The notes: a model not told the origin generated them from the sequence alone. A DNA stretch of 64,000 bases from Ruegeria conchae (GCF_000192475.1 NZ_AEYW01000007.1:62001-126000); one strand, 5' to 3'. Shown: positions 19,851-28,987, counted from the stretch's first letter. Made by a program: numbers and translations.

Positions 19851-20510
19851 ATGTCGCTGCAAGATATCACCGACCGTATCGCAAAAGCGGAATCCGCATC
19901 CGGGCGCGCCACTGGGTCTGTAAAGTTGATCGCGGTTTCCAAGGTTCAACCCAACGATCGGGTCGAAGCCGTTTTGCAACAGGGCCATCGGTGTTTTGGA
20001 GAGAACCGGGTTCAGGAGGCAGCGGGCAAATGGCCCGCGTTCCGGGAAAGTTATCCAGATGTCGATTTGCATTTGATCGGACCGCTGCAGACCAACAAGG
20101 CGCGGCAGGCGATTGAGCTTTGCGATGCGATCCATTCGGTAGATCGGCCAAAGCTTGCGAAAACACTGGCGAGATTGGCGCAAGAAATGGGCAAGTGCCC
20201 GGATCTGTTCATTCAGGTCAATACGGGAGAAGAGGATCAGAAGGCAGGCGTACTTCCACTTGATGCGGATACCTTTATCGCTGAATGCCGGGGCCTTGAC
20301 TTGCCCCTTCGTGGATTGATGTGCATACCACCGGTCGAAGAAGAACCCGCGCTGCACTTCGCGCTTTTGGCAAAAATAGCCGAAAGGAACGGGTTGGACG
20401 GGTTATCGATGGGGATGAGCAGCGATTTCGAATCCGCAATTGCCTTGGGCGCGACTCACGTTCGCGTCGGATCAGCCATCTTTGGTGCGCGCGTTAAGCC
20501 TGAGGAATGA
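19851..20510 (+). CDS. YggS-family PLP homeostasis protein
   Basis: A 219-residue PLP-binding protein of the YggS/PROSC family, which helps keep pyridoxal phosphate and amino-acid pools balanced rather than catalysing a known reaction. The PLP lysine lies in KLIAVSKVQP; other family segments are GENRVQEA, DLHLIGPLQTNKA, GLMCIPP and GLSMGMSSDFESAI. The ATG at 19851 follows GAGAGG and starts just before the conserved region; in-frame ATGs upstream lie close to the porin terminator. Its stop overlaps the convergent L,D-transpeptidase gene by 17 bp. Confidence 0.92.
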   Translation: MSLQDITDRIAKAESASGRATGSVKLIAVSKVQPNDRVEAVLQQGHRCFGENRVQEAAGKWPAFRESYPDVDLHLIGPLQTNKARQAIELCDAIHSVDRPKLAKTLARLAQEMGKCPDLFIQVNTGEEDQKAGVLPLDADTFIAECRGLDLPLRGLMCIPPVEEEPALHFALLAKIAERNGLDGLSMGMSSDFESAIALGATHVRVGSAIFGARVKPEE

Positions 20511-20994
20511 TCAGCCGATTACCCGGTGCAATCTGCCGCGCGATCCATCGTAGATGGTCGCGCCGGAAGGCGATGCAGCCTTCTGTGGGATAGCGCGGTC
20601 GTCGCCACTGATGCAGGAATATGGCCGAACCTTGACCGGGTATCGAGTCTGGGTAATTCCAGTCGGTTATAAGTATCAGATCGTACAACGGATCGGGACG
20701 ACGCAGTTTTTCGTGGCTGTAGCCGTGAGGCGCATGAACCAGATGATTATAGGCGGTGTCTTCTACGTCGTCTGACCATAAATCGTTTGTTCCGATAGGG
20801 CGCGCCCAAGAAGCGGGCCGCGACATTCGGTCAGCGCGGTAGAGCATCCCGACAATATGATGTGCGCCCACAGGTGTAGCCCCATCACCTTCCCGTTTGG
20901 TTCGACTCAAAGATCCCCTGCCTATCGCACAGGGGAACATGCGCCCCAGAAACCGTATGCCCCGAGGTGTTAGAACCAGATCGCGTGGTGTCAC
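20494..20994 (-). CDS. L,D-transpeptidase family (YkuD) protein
   Basis: A 166-residue YkuD-domain protein, a family that forms L,D cross-links in peptidoglycan or attaches proteins to it. The active-site region reads FLHQWRRPRYPTEGCIAF: the conserved His and the nucleophilic Cys are present, but the common SHGCIR is TEGCIA. No signal peptide is evident, so export is uncertain. The gene starts 4 bp within the end of ribA, suggesting co-transcription. Confidence 0.82.
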   Translation of the reverse strand: MTPRDLVLTPRGIRFLGRMFPCAIGRGSLSRTKREGDGATPVGAHHIVGMLYRADRMSRPASWARPIGTNDLWSDDVEDTAYNHLVHAPHGYSHEKLRRPDPLYDLILITDWNYPDSIPGQGSAIFLHQWRRPRYPTEGCIAFRRDHLRWIARQIAPGNRLIIPQA

Positions 20995-22085
20995 AGTAAA
21001 TGACCCGATTTCGCCGCTTTGGTTGCAAGATATGAGCGGTTGAAATCGGTTTCGCCCACCTTCAGCGGAACGCGTTCAGTGACGGCGATTCCGGTTCGCT
21101 CCATCATCGCGATCTTAGCGGGGTTGTTGGTTAGCAGACGCACCGAACTGAACCCCAGAGACTTCAGGATGTCAGACCCCAGTCTAAAATCCCGCTCGTC
21201 ATCTTCGAAACCCAATCGATGATTGGCTTCAACCGTATCAAAGCCCTGATCTTGTAAAAAATAGGCGCGCATCTTGTTGGCGAGCCCAATGCCGCGGCCT
21301 TCCTGATTCAGATAGAGCAGTACCCCCGCACCTTCGGCGCCCATCTGAGTTAGAGCTCCGCGCAATTGCGGACCGCAGTCGCATTTCAGGCTGCCCATAA
21401 GATCACCGGTAAAACAGGCTGAATGCAGCCGAGCGAGGACGGGTTCGTCTCGGTCCGGACGTCCGATCTCAATGGCGTAGTGTTCCTCTCCGCCGTCTTC
21501 AGGGCGGAATACGTGCAGGCGACCAGCCTCTGACACTTCCATCGGGAGACGCGCGGCGACGACAGGATGCAACGCGCTTCGATCGGTCAGATGTGGTGCC
21601 GCGCGTGCATGATCGATACGGGTCAGCCCGTGCGTTGCTGCAAACTCATGGCTTTCATTGATGGGGACGACCACAGTCGCGGGTAGCAGTTGGGCCGATT
21701 TGGCCAACGCAATCGCGATCCGGTGCAAATTTGCGCTGCCCTGCCGCTGGGTCATCAGCGGCCCTTTCATGGGCGCGTTCAGATCGTCCGAGGGGTCTGC
21801 GACTGCCTGGACCCAGCTTAGCTCGGCATCCGCTGGAATCATGACCCGGGCCAGATCGCCGTCATACGCGCGCGCTTTTAGTGTTTCGGCGCGCCGCATT
21901 GTAATGGCCACAACCGGTTCTCCACCAAGGGTACGCAAGTCTGCCAGTCTCTGCGGGCTCAGCGTTTCCGTGGCGAAAGCGAGAGCACCGAAACCGAGTT
22001 CATCCGTTAGAACGACAGGAACACCCATTCGCAGGTCCGCCCGCGCCCGCGCCAGCAGTTCAGTTATGTTGGGGACGAGACTCAT
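20991..22085 (-). CDS. ribA: GTP cyclohydrolase II (with N-terminal RibB-like domain)
   Basis: This enzyme opens GTP in the first step of riboflavin synthesis. The C-terminal domain has the zinc cysteines in HSACFTGDLMGSLKCDC, the NQEGRGIGL segment and the TNNPAKI region of GTP cyclohydrolase II. About 160 N-terminal residues resemble a degenerate DHBP synthase domain without its acidic active-site set, as is common in Rhodobacterales. I chose the ATG at 22085 with AGGGT upstream (364 residues); the frame extends 44 codons further but looks non-coding. It is divergent from the response regulator. Confidence 0.92.
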   Translation of the reverse strand: MSLVPNITELLARARADLRMGVPVVLTDELGFGALAFATETLSPQRLADLRTLGGEPVVAITMRRAETLKARAYDGDLARVMIPADAELSWVQAVADPSDDLNAPMKGPLMTQRQGSANLHRIAIALAKSAQLLPATVVVPINESHEFAATHGLTRIDHARAAPHLTDRSALHPVVAARLPMEVSEAGRLHVFRPEDGGEEHYAIEIGRPDRDEPVLARLHSACFTGDLMGSLKCDCGPQLRGALTQMGAEGAGVLLYLNQEGRGIGLANKMRAYFLQDQGFDTVEANHRLGFEDDERDFRLGSDILKSLGFSSVRLLTNNPAKIAMMERTGIAVTERVPLKVGETDFNRSYLATKAAKSGHLL

Positions 22086-22246
22086 GTATGTTACCCTATA
22101 ACGATTTGTCTTTCTCCTACCCCGATCAATGGGAAATGTGAAACAATTCCTATGCGACAGACACGAGGCCGTGAGGCGACTGCAGTATATCTTGCTGATT
22201 GCATTCTCCGTACGCAAGTGATGGAAAAGGCTTAGGAGGACCGGAC

Positions 22247-22933
22247 ATGGCTCAGCTCAAGAAAATCCTGCTGGTGGATGATGACGAAGATCTGCGCGAA
22301 GCGCTCAGTGAGCAACTCGTGATGACTGAAGATTTTGATGTGTTCGAAGCATCAGATGGTCAGTCCGCAATGGAGCGTGCACGCGAAGCGATTTACGATC
22401 TGGTTATTCTAGATGTCGGCCTGCCCGATACCGATGGCCGCGAGCTGTGCCGCCTGATGCGCAAGCAAGGTGTCAAAAGCCCTGTACTGATGCTGACCGG
22501 GCACGACAGTGATGCCGATACGATCCTTGGCCTGGATGCAGGTGCAAATGACTATGTCAGCAAGCCTTTCAAATTCCCGGTTCTTTTGGCACGCATTCGG
22601 GCCCAACTGCGTCAACACGAACAATCCGAGGATGCAGTATTTGTTCTTGGTCCCTATACCTTCAAGCCAGCGATGAAGATGCTGATGACCGAAGATGATC
22701 GCAAGATCCGACTGACTGAGAAAGAGACGAACATTCTCAAGTTTCTCTATCGGTCGACCGATGGCGTTGTCGCGCGCGATGTCCTGCTGCACGAAGTGTG
22801 GGGTTATAACGCCGGTGTTACGACGCACACATTGGAAACACACATCTACCGTCTTCGTCAGAAGATCGAACCCGACCCGTCAAATGCGCGCCTTTTGGTC
22901 ACAGAATCGGGCGGATATCGCCTTGTTGCTTGA
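22247..22933 (+). CDS. OmpR-type response regulator
   Basis: A two-component response regulator of 228 residues: a receiver domain with the acidic pocket DDDED (11-15), phosphoacceptor D56 in VILDVGLPD and Lys in YVSKPF, then an OmpR-type winged-helix DNA-binding domain (GVTTHTLETHIYRLRQKIEP). The sequence resembles the conserved alphaproteobacterial envelope/cell-cycle regulator CenR, but this needs a tree to confirm. The ATG at 22247 has a perfect AGGAGGA site. No sensor kinase lies next to it. It shares the gap with divergent ribA. Confidence 0.9.
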   Translation: MAQLKKILLVDDDEDLREALSEQLVMTEDFDVFEASDGQSAMERAREAIYDLVILDVGLPDTDGRELCRLMRKQGVKSPVLMLTGHDSDADTILGLDAGANDYVSKPFKFPVLLARIRAQLRQHEQSEDAVFVLGPYTFKPAMKMLMTEDDRKIRLTEKETNILKFLYRSTDGVVARDVLLHEVWGYNAGVTTHTLETHIYRLRQKIEPDPSNARLLVTESGGYRLVA

Positions 22934-22944
22934 CTAATGGTGGA

Positions 22945-22958
22945 TTGACTTGGATCAA
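22945..22958 (+). promoter_or_regulatory. FNR/CRP-type binding site (FnrL/Dnr box)
   Basis: TTGAC-TTGG-ATCAA matches the FNR-family consensus TTGAT-N4-ATCAA at 9 of 10 positions. A TAGATT hexamer at 22981-22986 would be the -10 box of a transcript starting near 22993, which places the centre of the site at -41.5, the class II activator position. This is an inference from pattern and spacing. Confidence 0.55.
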
Positions 22959-22961
22959 AGT

Positions 22962-22978
22962 GATACCCTGTAGGTATC
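22962..22978. promoter_or_regulatory. 17-bp palindrome between the FNR box and -10 box
   Basis: GATACC-CTGTA-GGTATC is a perfect 6-bp inverted repeat lying between the FNR-like box and the candidate -10 hexamer. A repressor bound here would block the promoter. It may also be chance. Confidence 0.35.
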
Positions 22979-22992
22979 TTTAGATTACTCCC

Positions 22993-23064
22993 AACCCGCG
23001 CATGTCCGGGTTATGACATGCACCTCCCTGTTGGACTGCCGGGCCTCATGGCCCGGCTTTTTTT
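22993..23064 (+). ncRNA. Candidate FNR-controlled small RNA (about 70 nt)
   Basis: Between the response regulator and the acetyltransferase lies a self-contained unit: an FNR-type promoter, then a hairpin (GCATGT with ACATGC, 23000-23021), an unpaired C-rich stretch ACCTCCCTGTTGG that could pair with Shine-Dalgarno sequences, and a strong terminator. No open frame fills it. The order hairpin, C-rich single strand, terminator is typical of trans-acting sRNAs. Alternatively the hairpin unit could be the 3' end of the response regulator mRNA. Confidence 0.45.
23038..23064 (+). terminator. Rho-independent terminator
   Basis: An 8-bp perfect GC stem (GCCGGGCC with GGCCCGGC, loop TCAT) is followed by seven T residues. 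It ends the candidate small RNA and any read-through from the response regulator gene. Confidence 0.92.
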
Positions 23065-23097
23065 AACGCTCAGCCAATTGATCGCCTGAATTCTACT

Positions 23098-23589
23098 ATG
23101 CTGTCACGATCAGAGATTGAGATGAAACTGACCTTTACACGCCTACCCGAGGTTGATCCGCAAGATATTCTTTCGCACATGTCTGATCCTCGCTTGGCTG
23201 AACATTTGCCTCTGTTAACAAGCGGATGGGACAACGCAGCCGTCGACCAATTTGTTCAGGTCAAGGAAGAGTACTGGGTGCGTGACGGGCTTGGGCATTG
23301 GGCAATATTGCAGGGCGATACATATATAGGTTGGGGTGGGTTCCAAAAAGAAGGCGACGAGTGGGACTATGGTTTGGTTCTGAGGCCTGAATGTTTTGGA
23401 TTAGGCTCGCGGATCACGCGACAGGCAATTGAATTTGCTATTGCGGACACGCGCATCCCGTTCGTGACGTTTTTACTGCCTCTATCGCGTCGGAAATCGG
23501 GGGCTTTGGCACGGTTGGGTGCCCACTATATCGGTGAAATCGAGTATGAGGGTGCGAAGTTCAGAAAGTATCGTATTAAAACGGGCTGA
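23098..23589 (+). CDS. GNAT-family N-acetyltransferase
   Basis: A 163-residue protein with a RimJ/RimL-like GNAT fold: the FTRL start, a central WGGFQKEGDEWDYGLVLRPECFG strand pair, and the LGSRITRQAIEFA helix that holds acetyl-CoA. The substrate is unknown. The ATG at 23098 is used; an ATG eight codons later (MKLTFTRL) is an equally good start. A CGGGCT-GAA-AGCCCG hairpin overlaps the stop codon. It stands alone after the terminator at 23064. Confidence 0.78.
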   Translation: MLSRSEIEMKLTFTRLPEVDPQDILSHMSDPRLAEHLPLLTSGWDNAAVDQFVQVKEEYWVRDGLGHWAILQGDTYIGWGGFQKEGDEWDYGLVLRPECFGLGSRITRQAIEFAIADTRIPFVTFLLPLSRRKSGALARLGAHYIGEIEYEGAKFRKYRIKTG

Positions 23590-23703
23590 AAGCCCGACAC
23601 ATGCCGTTTCGGGCAATAGGATCTGATTTGTCGGTCTTTTCCCATGGCGCCGCTCACAGTCGCGCGCTAACCTGCGCAGATCGAGACAAAGGAACTTTCC
23701 GAT

Positions 23704-24492
23704 ATGCCCTTTACCCTTGCCACATGGAACATCAACTCGGTCCGCCTGCGAGAGCCTATCGTGCTGAAATTGCTGCAGGAAGAAGCGCCGGATGTGCTGT
23801 GTTTGCAGGAATGCAAGTCGCCGGTCGACAAGATTCCGACCGAGGGCTTCGCCGAGCTAGGCTACACGCATATGATCGCGCGGGGGCAGAAAGGCTACAA
23901 CGGTGTCGCCATCCTGTCCCGGCTGCCGCTCGAGGAAGTAGGCGACAAGGATTTCGCGGGTCTGGGCCATGCGCGGCATATTGCGGGCCGGTTGGAAAAT
24001 GGTGTGACTATCCACAATTTCTATGTTCCTGCCGGGGGTGACGTCCCGGATCGCAAGATGAATGAGAAGTTTGGTCAGAAACTGGACTACCTGACCGATA
24101 TGCGGGACTGGTTCCATGCCGAGAAGCCGGAAAAGTCCATACTGGTTGGCGATTTAAATATTGCCCCGCGCGAAGATGATGTCTGGTCGCACAAACAACT
24201 GCTCAAGGTGGTTTCGCATACGCCGATCGAAGTTGAAGCGCTGGCCGAGACGCAGGATGCGGGTGGCTGGGTCGATATTACCCGGCAGGATATCCCCGAA
24301 GGGCAGCTTTATAGCTGGTGGTCCTACCGGGCGCGGGATTGGGACGCGGCAGATAAGGGGCGCAGGCTGGATCATGTCTGGGCCACGCCTGATATCTCGA
24401 ACGCTGGCCATTCCAGCCGAGTTTTGCGCGATGCGCGTGGATGGGAGAAACCAAGCGATCATGCGCCGGTTTTTGCGACATTCGACGTCTGA
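23704..24492 (+). CDS. xthA: Exodeoxyribonuclease III
   Basis: An apurinic/apyrimidinic endonuclease and 3'-5' exonuclease for base-excision repair. The 262 residues carry WNINSVR at the N-terminus, LCLQECK with the metal-binding Glu, GDLNIAPREDDVW, LDHVW and the final SDHAPVF catalytic motif. Length is normal for the ExoIII family. It begins a plus-strand run of genes and has an in-phase ATG after a GAAC-rich leader with a modest ribosome site. Confidence 0.95.
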   Translation: MPFTLATWNINSVRLREPIVLKLLQEEAPDVLCLQECKSPVDKIPTEGFAELGYTHMIARGQKGYNGVAILSRLPLEEVGDKDFAGLGHARHIAGRLENGVTIHNFYVPAGGDVPDRKMNEKFGQKLDYLTDMRDWFHAEKPEKSILVGDLNIAPREDDVWSHKQLLKVVSHTPIEVEALAETQDAGGWVDITRQDIPEGQLYSWWSYRARDWDAADKGRRLDHVWATPDISNAGHSSRVLRDARGWEKPSDHAPVFATFDV

Positions 24493-24579
24493 TTGATGTA
24501 AAAACGCTCGACTCAGCCCTTGGTTTCTGAACTGCGGGGCTGCATATAGAGCGCAAATACGAACCTGAGAGTAAATACC

Positions 24580-25497
24580 ATGGATCTTTTGAACGGCGCA
24601 GCCGGCCCTGATACCACTGATCTGATCAAGGATGGGACCGAGGCCACTTTCATGGCCGATGTGGTCGAAGCCTCGCAAGAGATGCCGATCATCGTCGATT
24701 TCTGGGCTCCATGGTGCGGTCCTTGCAAAACGCTAGGCCCGGCACTGGAAGAGGCGGTGACCGCAGCCAAGGGCGCGGTCAAGATGGTCAAGATCAACGT
24801 GGATGAGGCTCAGATGATCGCGGGCCAGTTGCGTGTGCAGTCGATTCCGACCGTCTATGCCTTTCATAAGGGGCAACCAATTGACGGATTTCAAGGCGCC
24901 TTGCCGGGGTCTGAGATCAAGGCATTTATTGATCGCGTGATCGAAGCCGCAGGTGGTGAGAGCCCCGGTAATCAGCTGGACGATGCGGTTCAGGCCGCAG
25001 AAGAAATGTTGACTGAAGGGGCGGCCGTTGACGCGGCGCAAACCTTTGCGGCTATTCTGGGCGAGGATGCCAACCACGCTGCAGCTTATGGCGGGCTAGT
25101 ACGGGCGCATATCGCGCTGGGTGATCTTGATCAGGCTGAAGCCATCCTCAACGGTGCCCCGGCCGAGATTTCAACTTCGCCCGAGGTTGAAGCAGCCCAT
25201 GCGCAGCTCGAACTGGCTAAACAGGCGGCGGATGCTGGGCCGGTTGGTGAATTGACTGCGGCGGTTGAGGCTGAACCTGACAACCATCAAGCCCGATTTG
25301 ATTTTGCGCAGGCCTTGCATGCCAACGGTGATGTTGAAGAGGCGGTCGCTCAATTGCTCGAACTGTTCCGCCGCGATCGCGAATGGAATGAGGGCGCGGC
25401 CAAGGCTCAGCTCTTCACGATCTTCGATGCGCTCAAGCCCAATGATCCGATCGTGTTGAACGGACGGCGCAAGCTCAGCTCGATGATATTTGCCTAA
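24580..25497 (+). CDS. Thioredoxin-TPR protein (CnoX/YbbN-like co-chaperone)
   Basis: A 305-residue fusion of an N-terminal thioredoxin domain (FWAPWCGPCKT, cysteines 46 and 49) and a C-terminal tetratricopeptide-like helical domain. This is the architecture of CnoX/YbbN, a cytoplasmic redox chaperone that passes substrates to GroEL. Unlike the E. coli version, whose active site lacks a CxxC pair, this protein keeps a full WCGPC, as in other alphaproteobacteria. GAGAG precedes the ATG. It leads into the Lon-N and Trm112-like genes, which are closely spaced. Confidence 0.9.
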   Translation: MDLLNGAAGPDTTDLIKDGTEATFMADVVEASQEMPIIVDFWAPWCGPCKTLGPALEEAVTAAKGAVKMVKINVDEAQMIAGQLRVQSIPTVYAFHKGQPIDGFQGALPGSEIKAFIDRVIEAAGGESPGNQLDDAVQAAEEMLTEGAAVDAAQTFAAILGEDANHAAAYGGLVRAHIALGDLDQAEAILNGAPAEISTSPEVEAAHAQLELAKQAADAGPVGELTAAVEAEPDNHQARFDFAQALHANGDVEEAVAQLLELFRRDREWNEGAAKAQLFTIFDALKPNDPIVLNGRRKLSSMIFA

Positions 25498-25524
25498 ATT
25501 CCGATCAGGGCTACACTCGTCTAC

Positions 25525-26166
25525 ATGATGCACCCCGCTGATCTGCCGGAAACGGTGTCTGTGTTTCCTCTGCCCGGAGCGCTGCTGTTGCCGCGCTCGC
25601 GCCTACCGCTGCACATTTTTGAGCCGCGCTATCTCCAGATGCTGGATGACGCTCTGAAAACGTCCGAGCGGCTGATCGGGATGGTGCAGCCGAACACCTG
25701 TCAGGGGGACGAGACCAAGCTGCATCAAATCGGTTGCGCTGGCCGCATCACGCAGTTTTCCGAGACTGAAGATGGTCGCTATCTGATCACTCTGACTGGT
25801 ATATCGCGATTTAGGGTCAAATCAGAATTGGACAGTTTCACCCCGTATCGGCGCGCCTCAGTGTCTTGGGATGGGTTCGATCGTGATCTGGGCAAGGCCG
25901 AAGTGGATGATGGTTTTGATCGAAACAGGTTCCTAAAACTACTGGAACGGTTTTTCTCATCGCGCCAGTTGTCGACCGATTGGGACACGATGAAAGACGC
26001 AGACGACGAGCTTTTGGTCAATTCGCTGTCGATGATGCTCGAATTTGACCCTGAGGAGAAGCAGGCCCTGCTTGAAGCCCCCTGCCTGCGTACCCGGCGC
26101 GAGACCTTGGTGACATTGATTGAGTTCGCCATGCGTGGCGGATCGAATGAGGAACATCTGCAATGA
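25525..26166 (+). CDS. Lon N-terminal-domain (LON substrate-binding) protein
   Basis: A 213-residue protein consisting only of the N-terminal substrate-binding domain of Lon, without the ATPase or protease parts. Typical segments are [24 protein letters not shown] at the start (outlined only) and the later GCAGRITQF. Such stand-alone proteins are widespread in alphaproteobacteria and are of unknown function. Two adjacent ATG codons offer starts at 25525 and 25528. The stop overlaps the Trm112-like start by 4 bp. Confidence 0.9.
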   Translation: MMHPADLPETVSVFPLPGALLLPRSRLPLHIFEPRYLQMLDDALKTSERLIGMVQPNTCQGDETKLHQIGCAGRITQFSETEDGRYLITLTGISRFRVKSELDSFTPYRRASVSWDGFDRDLGKAEVDDGFDRNRFLKLLERFFSSRQLSTDWDTMKDADDELLVNSLSMMLEFDPEEKQALLEAPCLRTRRETLVTLIEFAMRGGSNEEHLQ

Positions 26167-26348
26167 GCACACCCGAACACGCATTTGATCGCCATATGCT
26201 TGAGGCGTTGATTTGTCCGCAGACGCACACGACGCTGCACTATGATGCCGAGCGGCAGGAACTCGTTTCCAAAGCCGCCGGGCTAGCCTTCCCGATCCGC
26301 AACGGTATCCCAGTGATGCTTGTGGATGAGGCGCGCGAACTGGACTAA
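26163..26348 (+). CDS. Trm112-like small protein
   Basis: A 61-residue member of the bacterial Trm112-like family (UPF0434), related to the eukaryotic methyltransferase activator Trm112. The recognisable parts are [14 protein letters not shown] and [20 protein letters not shown]. It keeps only one cysteine and so is unlikely to bind zinc. The start overlaps the Lon-N gene by 4 bp, and the stop overlaps the convergent ubiquinone hydroxylase gene by 4 bp. Confidence 0.9.
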   Translation: MSTPEHAFDRHMLEALICPQTHTTLHYDAERQELVSKAAGLAFPIRNGIPVMLVDEARELD

Positions 26349-27607
26349 ATCGGACGCCCTTGCAGCAGTTTCGGCAAATCACCGGTCAGACCTGCTGCCT
26401 CGCGCACAAAGCCCCGGCGCAGCCCGGGCAGAGATCCGACAATGCCCATACCGATATCCCGGCCCATGCGGAGCAGAGGGTTGTCGTTTGAAAACAGCTT
26501 GTTGAACACATCCGTCGCCATTGCGAGCGAGGCGGTGTCGAACCGACGCCACTCCTGATAGCGCTCCAGTACCAGCGTTGATCCGATATCTTCGCCACGT
26601 CGTCCAGCAAGAGTCAGGACCTCGGCCAAGGCCCCCACATCGCGCAGTCCCGCGTTCAGGCCTTGCCCAGCAATGGGGTGCATGCCGTGGGCGGCGTCTC
26701 CGACCAAGGCCAGTCGATCTGCTATGAAGGAGTTGGCAATTGTCAGGTTCAGCGGATATGTGAACCGGTCGCCTTGCAGGTGGATGTCCCCAAGGAAATC
26801 GCCAAAGCGCGGGCGCAGGATCTGCAGATAGTCTGCCTCGGGCAGGGCATTGATCTGTTTTGCCGTCTCACTGCGTTCGCTCCACACGATGGAACTACGG
26901 TTGCCGGTCAGAGGCAGAATCGCCAGCGGGCCGGGGGGCATGAAGAATTGATGGGCAATTCCGTGATGGGGCAGTTCGTGTTCTATGGCACAAACCAAAG
27001 CGGTCTGTCCATAGTCCCATCCCGTGCGCTTTATCCCAGCGCGCGCTGCAGTCCCGCTGCGACGACCATCGCAACCGACCAAAAGATTGCCAGACAGAGT
27101 CGAACCGTCATCCAGCGTCAGCGTCGCTCCGAGTGCTGTGATGTCCTGAGATACAACAGTTTTGCCGCTGATTTCGGTGATCCCGGCATGTTCGGCCATG
27201 GCTTCCAGAAAGGCACGCCGAAGGTGACGGTCTTCGACCATATAGCCCATTGGACCTTCTTCGATCTCAGCATGATCGAAATGCATGAAAAATGGCGAGG
27301 GTCCTGCACCGGCATGGCCATCGGTGACCTTGATTTCGAGCATGGGCTGGGCATGTTCTTCGACCTTCTCCCAAACGCCGATTGCGTCCAGAAGACGTTG
27401 CGAGGCCAGCGCCAGTGCGTAAGCACGCCCATCAAAGGCCGCGTTCTTGCGCACCTTCTCTGCCAGAGCATCAACTACGGTGACCGAATGCCCGGTCTGA
27501 GCCAGCGCCAGCGCAAGAGCGGGGCCATTCAGGCCACCGCCAACAATCAGGATGTCGGATCTGTGTTCCATGTGCTGCAATATGCGTGCCCATTCGGGAT
27601 TGTCCAT
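26345..27607 (-). CDS. UbiH/UbiF/COQ6-family ubiquinone biosynthesis hydroxylase
   Basis: A flavin monooxygenase of up to 420 residues that hydroxylates the ubiquinone ring. It has the FAD motif [19 protein letters not shown], the central CDGRRSGTA segment (the DG motif), and [24 protein letters not shown], the second FAD motif of the UbiH family. Which ring position it acts on is not clear. The ATG at 27607 has AGGA eight bases upstream; an ATG at 27571 (MEHRSDIL) is the alternative start and matches the usual family N-terminus better. It is divergent from the amidase. Confidence 0.92.
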   Translation of the reverse strand: MDNPEWARILQHMEHRSDILIVGGGLNGPALALALAQTGHSVTVVDALAEKVRKNAAFDGRAYALALASQRLLDAIGVWEKVEEHAQPMLEIKVTDGHAGAGPSPFFMHFDHAEIEEGPMGYMVEDRHLRRAFLEAMAEHAGITEISGKTVVSQDITALGATLTLDDGSTLSGNLLVGCDGRRSGTAARAGIKRTGWDYGQTALVCAIEHELPHHGIAHQFFMPPGPLAILPLTGNRSSIVWSERSETAKQINALPEADYLQILRPRFGDFLGDIHLQGDRFTYPLNLTIANSFIADRLALVGDAAHGMHPIAGQGLNAGLRDVGALAEVLTLAGRRGEDIGSTLVLERYQEWRRFDTASLAMATDVFNKLFSNDNPLLRMGRDIGMGIVGSLPGLRRGFVREAAGLTGDLPKLLQGRPI

Positions 27608-27658
27608 GTGCGGTCCTGTCGCTACCGTCCGGACACGGAATTAACTGGAGGGGACCGG

Positions 27659-28987
27659 ATGCAAGACTGGCTGACCATGACGGCATGTGATTTGGGCCGT
27701 GGTATCGGAATGGGGCAGATCGATCCGGTTGAACTTACCGAAACATATCTGAGCGCGATTGACGCCCATCCACATCGCGATCGCATTTACGCCTGTGTTA
27801 CCCACGACCGCGCCCGCGCCGAGGCACAAGCAGCTCAAGAGCGGGTCAAACTTGGCCTGCGTCGATCATTGCTGGATGGGGTTCCGATCAGCTGGAAAGA
27901 CCTGTTTGACACGGCAGGCGTCGGAACCGAGGCAGGTTCGGCCCTGCTAAAAGGCCGCGTTCCCGAATCTGACGCGCAGGTGGTACGGAACGCGACAGCA
28001 ATGGGCACGGTCTGTCTGGGCAAAACGCATATGAGCGAATTGGCGTTTTCGGGTTTGGGCCTCAACCCTGTGACGGCCACACCTCCGTGTGTGAATGACG
28101 AAGAGGCCGTGCCCGGAGGTTCATCCTCAGGGGCAGGGGCCTCGGTGGCATGGGGTCTTGCGGCTGGTGGCATCGGATCAGACACGGGTGGATCGGTGCG
28201 CATTCCTTCTGCATGGAACGATCTTGTGGGGCTCAAAACCACGGCGGGGCGCGTTAGCCTCGAAGGCGTCGTACCGCTCTGCCTGAAATTCGATACGGTT
28301 GGGCCTTTGACAAGGTCTGTTGAGGATGCCGCTCATATGCTGGCTGCACTGGAGGGCACAGCCCCGGCTGATCTGCGCGGGGCCTCTTTGAAAGGTCGCC
28401 GCTTTGCTGATTTGCAGAACGTGGCCAAAGATGATCTGCGCGAGGCACCTGCCAAGGCCTATGATGAGGCGCTAGTGCGTCTGAAAGAGGCCGGGGCCGA
28501 GATTGTTCCGCTTGAAGTGCCCGAGTTGAACGATGCGATGGGACTGTCAGGTGTGCTTTATACGACCGAAGCCTATGGTCTGTGGCGCGACGTGATCGAA
28601 GCGAACCCTGAAGCGATGTATCCCGAAATCCTGGAACGGTTCCGCATGGGCAAAGCCTATACCGGCCCAGATTACGTGGCTGCCTGGTCAAAGCTGACTG
28701 CCTGCCGTCAGGCCTGGGACGCGGCGACCGCCGGGTTTGACGCGGTGCTTGCGCCGACGGCGCCGATCCTACCGCCCAATCTCGACCGGCTGATGAATGA
28801 TCATGACTACTATGTCACCGAAAATCTCTTGGCCCTCCGAAACACAAGGATTGGAAATCTGATGGGGCTTGCGGCGTTGACTTTGCCCACGGGAACACCC
28901 GGTTGCGGGCTGATGATGCTGGGCTATCCGGGGTCGGAAGAGGCCCTGTTACGGCTCGGATCAGCCGCCGAAGGTGCTTTGACCTGA
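27659..28987 (+). CDS. Amidase (amidase-signature family)
   Basis: A 442-residue amidase-signature hydrolase. The Ser-cisSer-Lys triad is visible: K80 in SWKDLFD, S155 in PGGSSSGAG and nucleophile S179 in SDTGGSVR. Substrates in this family range from aliphatic amides to aryl acylamides and cyclic imides, and nothing local narrows it down. It is not GatA: no gatB or gatC is adjacent, and the C-terminal part differs. I chose the ATG at 27659, which has GGAGGGG upstream. The open frame runs about 1 kb further upstream, but that stretch is antisense to the ubiquinone hydroxylase. Confidence 0.9.
   Translation: MQDWLTMTACDLGRGIGMGQIDPVELTETYLSAIDAHPHRDRIYACVTHDRARAEAQAAQERVKLGLRRSLLDGVPISWKDLFDTAGVGTEAGSALLKGRVPESDAQVVRNATAMGTVCLGKTHMSELAFSGLGLNPVTATPPCVNDEEAVPGGSSSGAGASVAWGLAAGGIGSDTGGSVRIPSAWNDLVGLKTTAGRVSLEGVVPLCLKFDTVGPLTRSVEDAAHMLAALEGTAPADLRGASLKGRRFADLQNVAKDDLREAPAKAYDEALVRLKEAGAEIVPLEVPELNDAMGLSGVLYTTEAYGLWRDVIEANPEAMYPEILERFRMGKAYTGPDYVAAWSKLTACRQAWDAATAGFDAVLAPTAPILPPNLDRLMNDHDYYVTENLLALRNTRIGNLMGLAALTLPTGTPGCGLMMLGYPGSEEALLRLGSAAEGALT

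Noticed and set aside
18507..20357. 616-codon minus-strand open frame across porin and YggS genes
   Set aside because: It crosses a strong terminator and two real genes on the other strand; codon bias of the porin explains the open frame.
22086..22246. FMN riboswitch before ribA
   Set aside because: The conserved FMN-element core was not found in the ribA leader; the gap is a simple divergent promoter region.
26663..27658. Long open frame extending the amidase upstream
   Set aside because: It runs antisense to the ubiquinone hydroxylase and has no amidase-like sequence. A strong ribosome site at 27645-27652 marks the real start at 27659.
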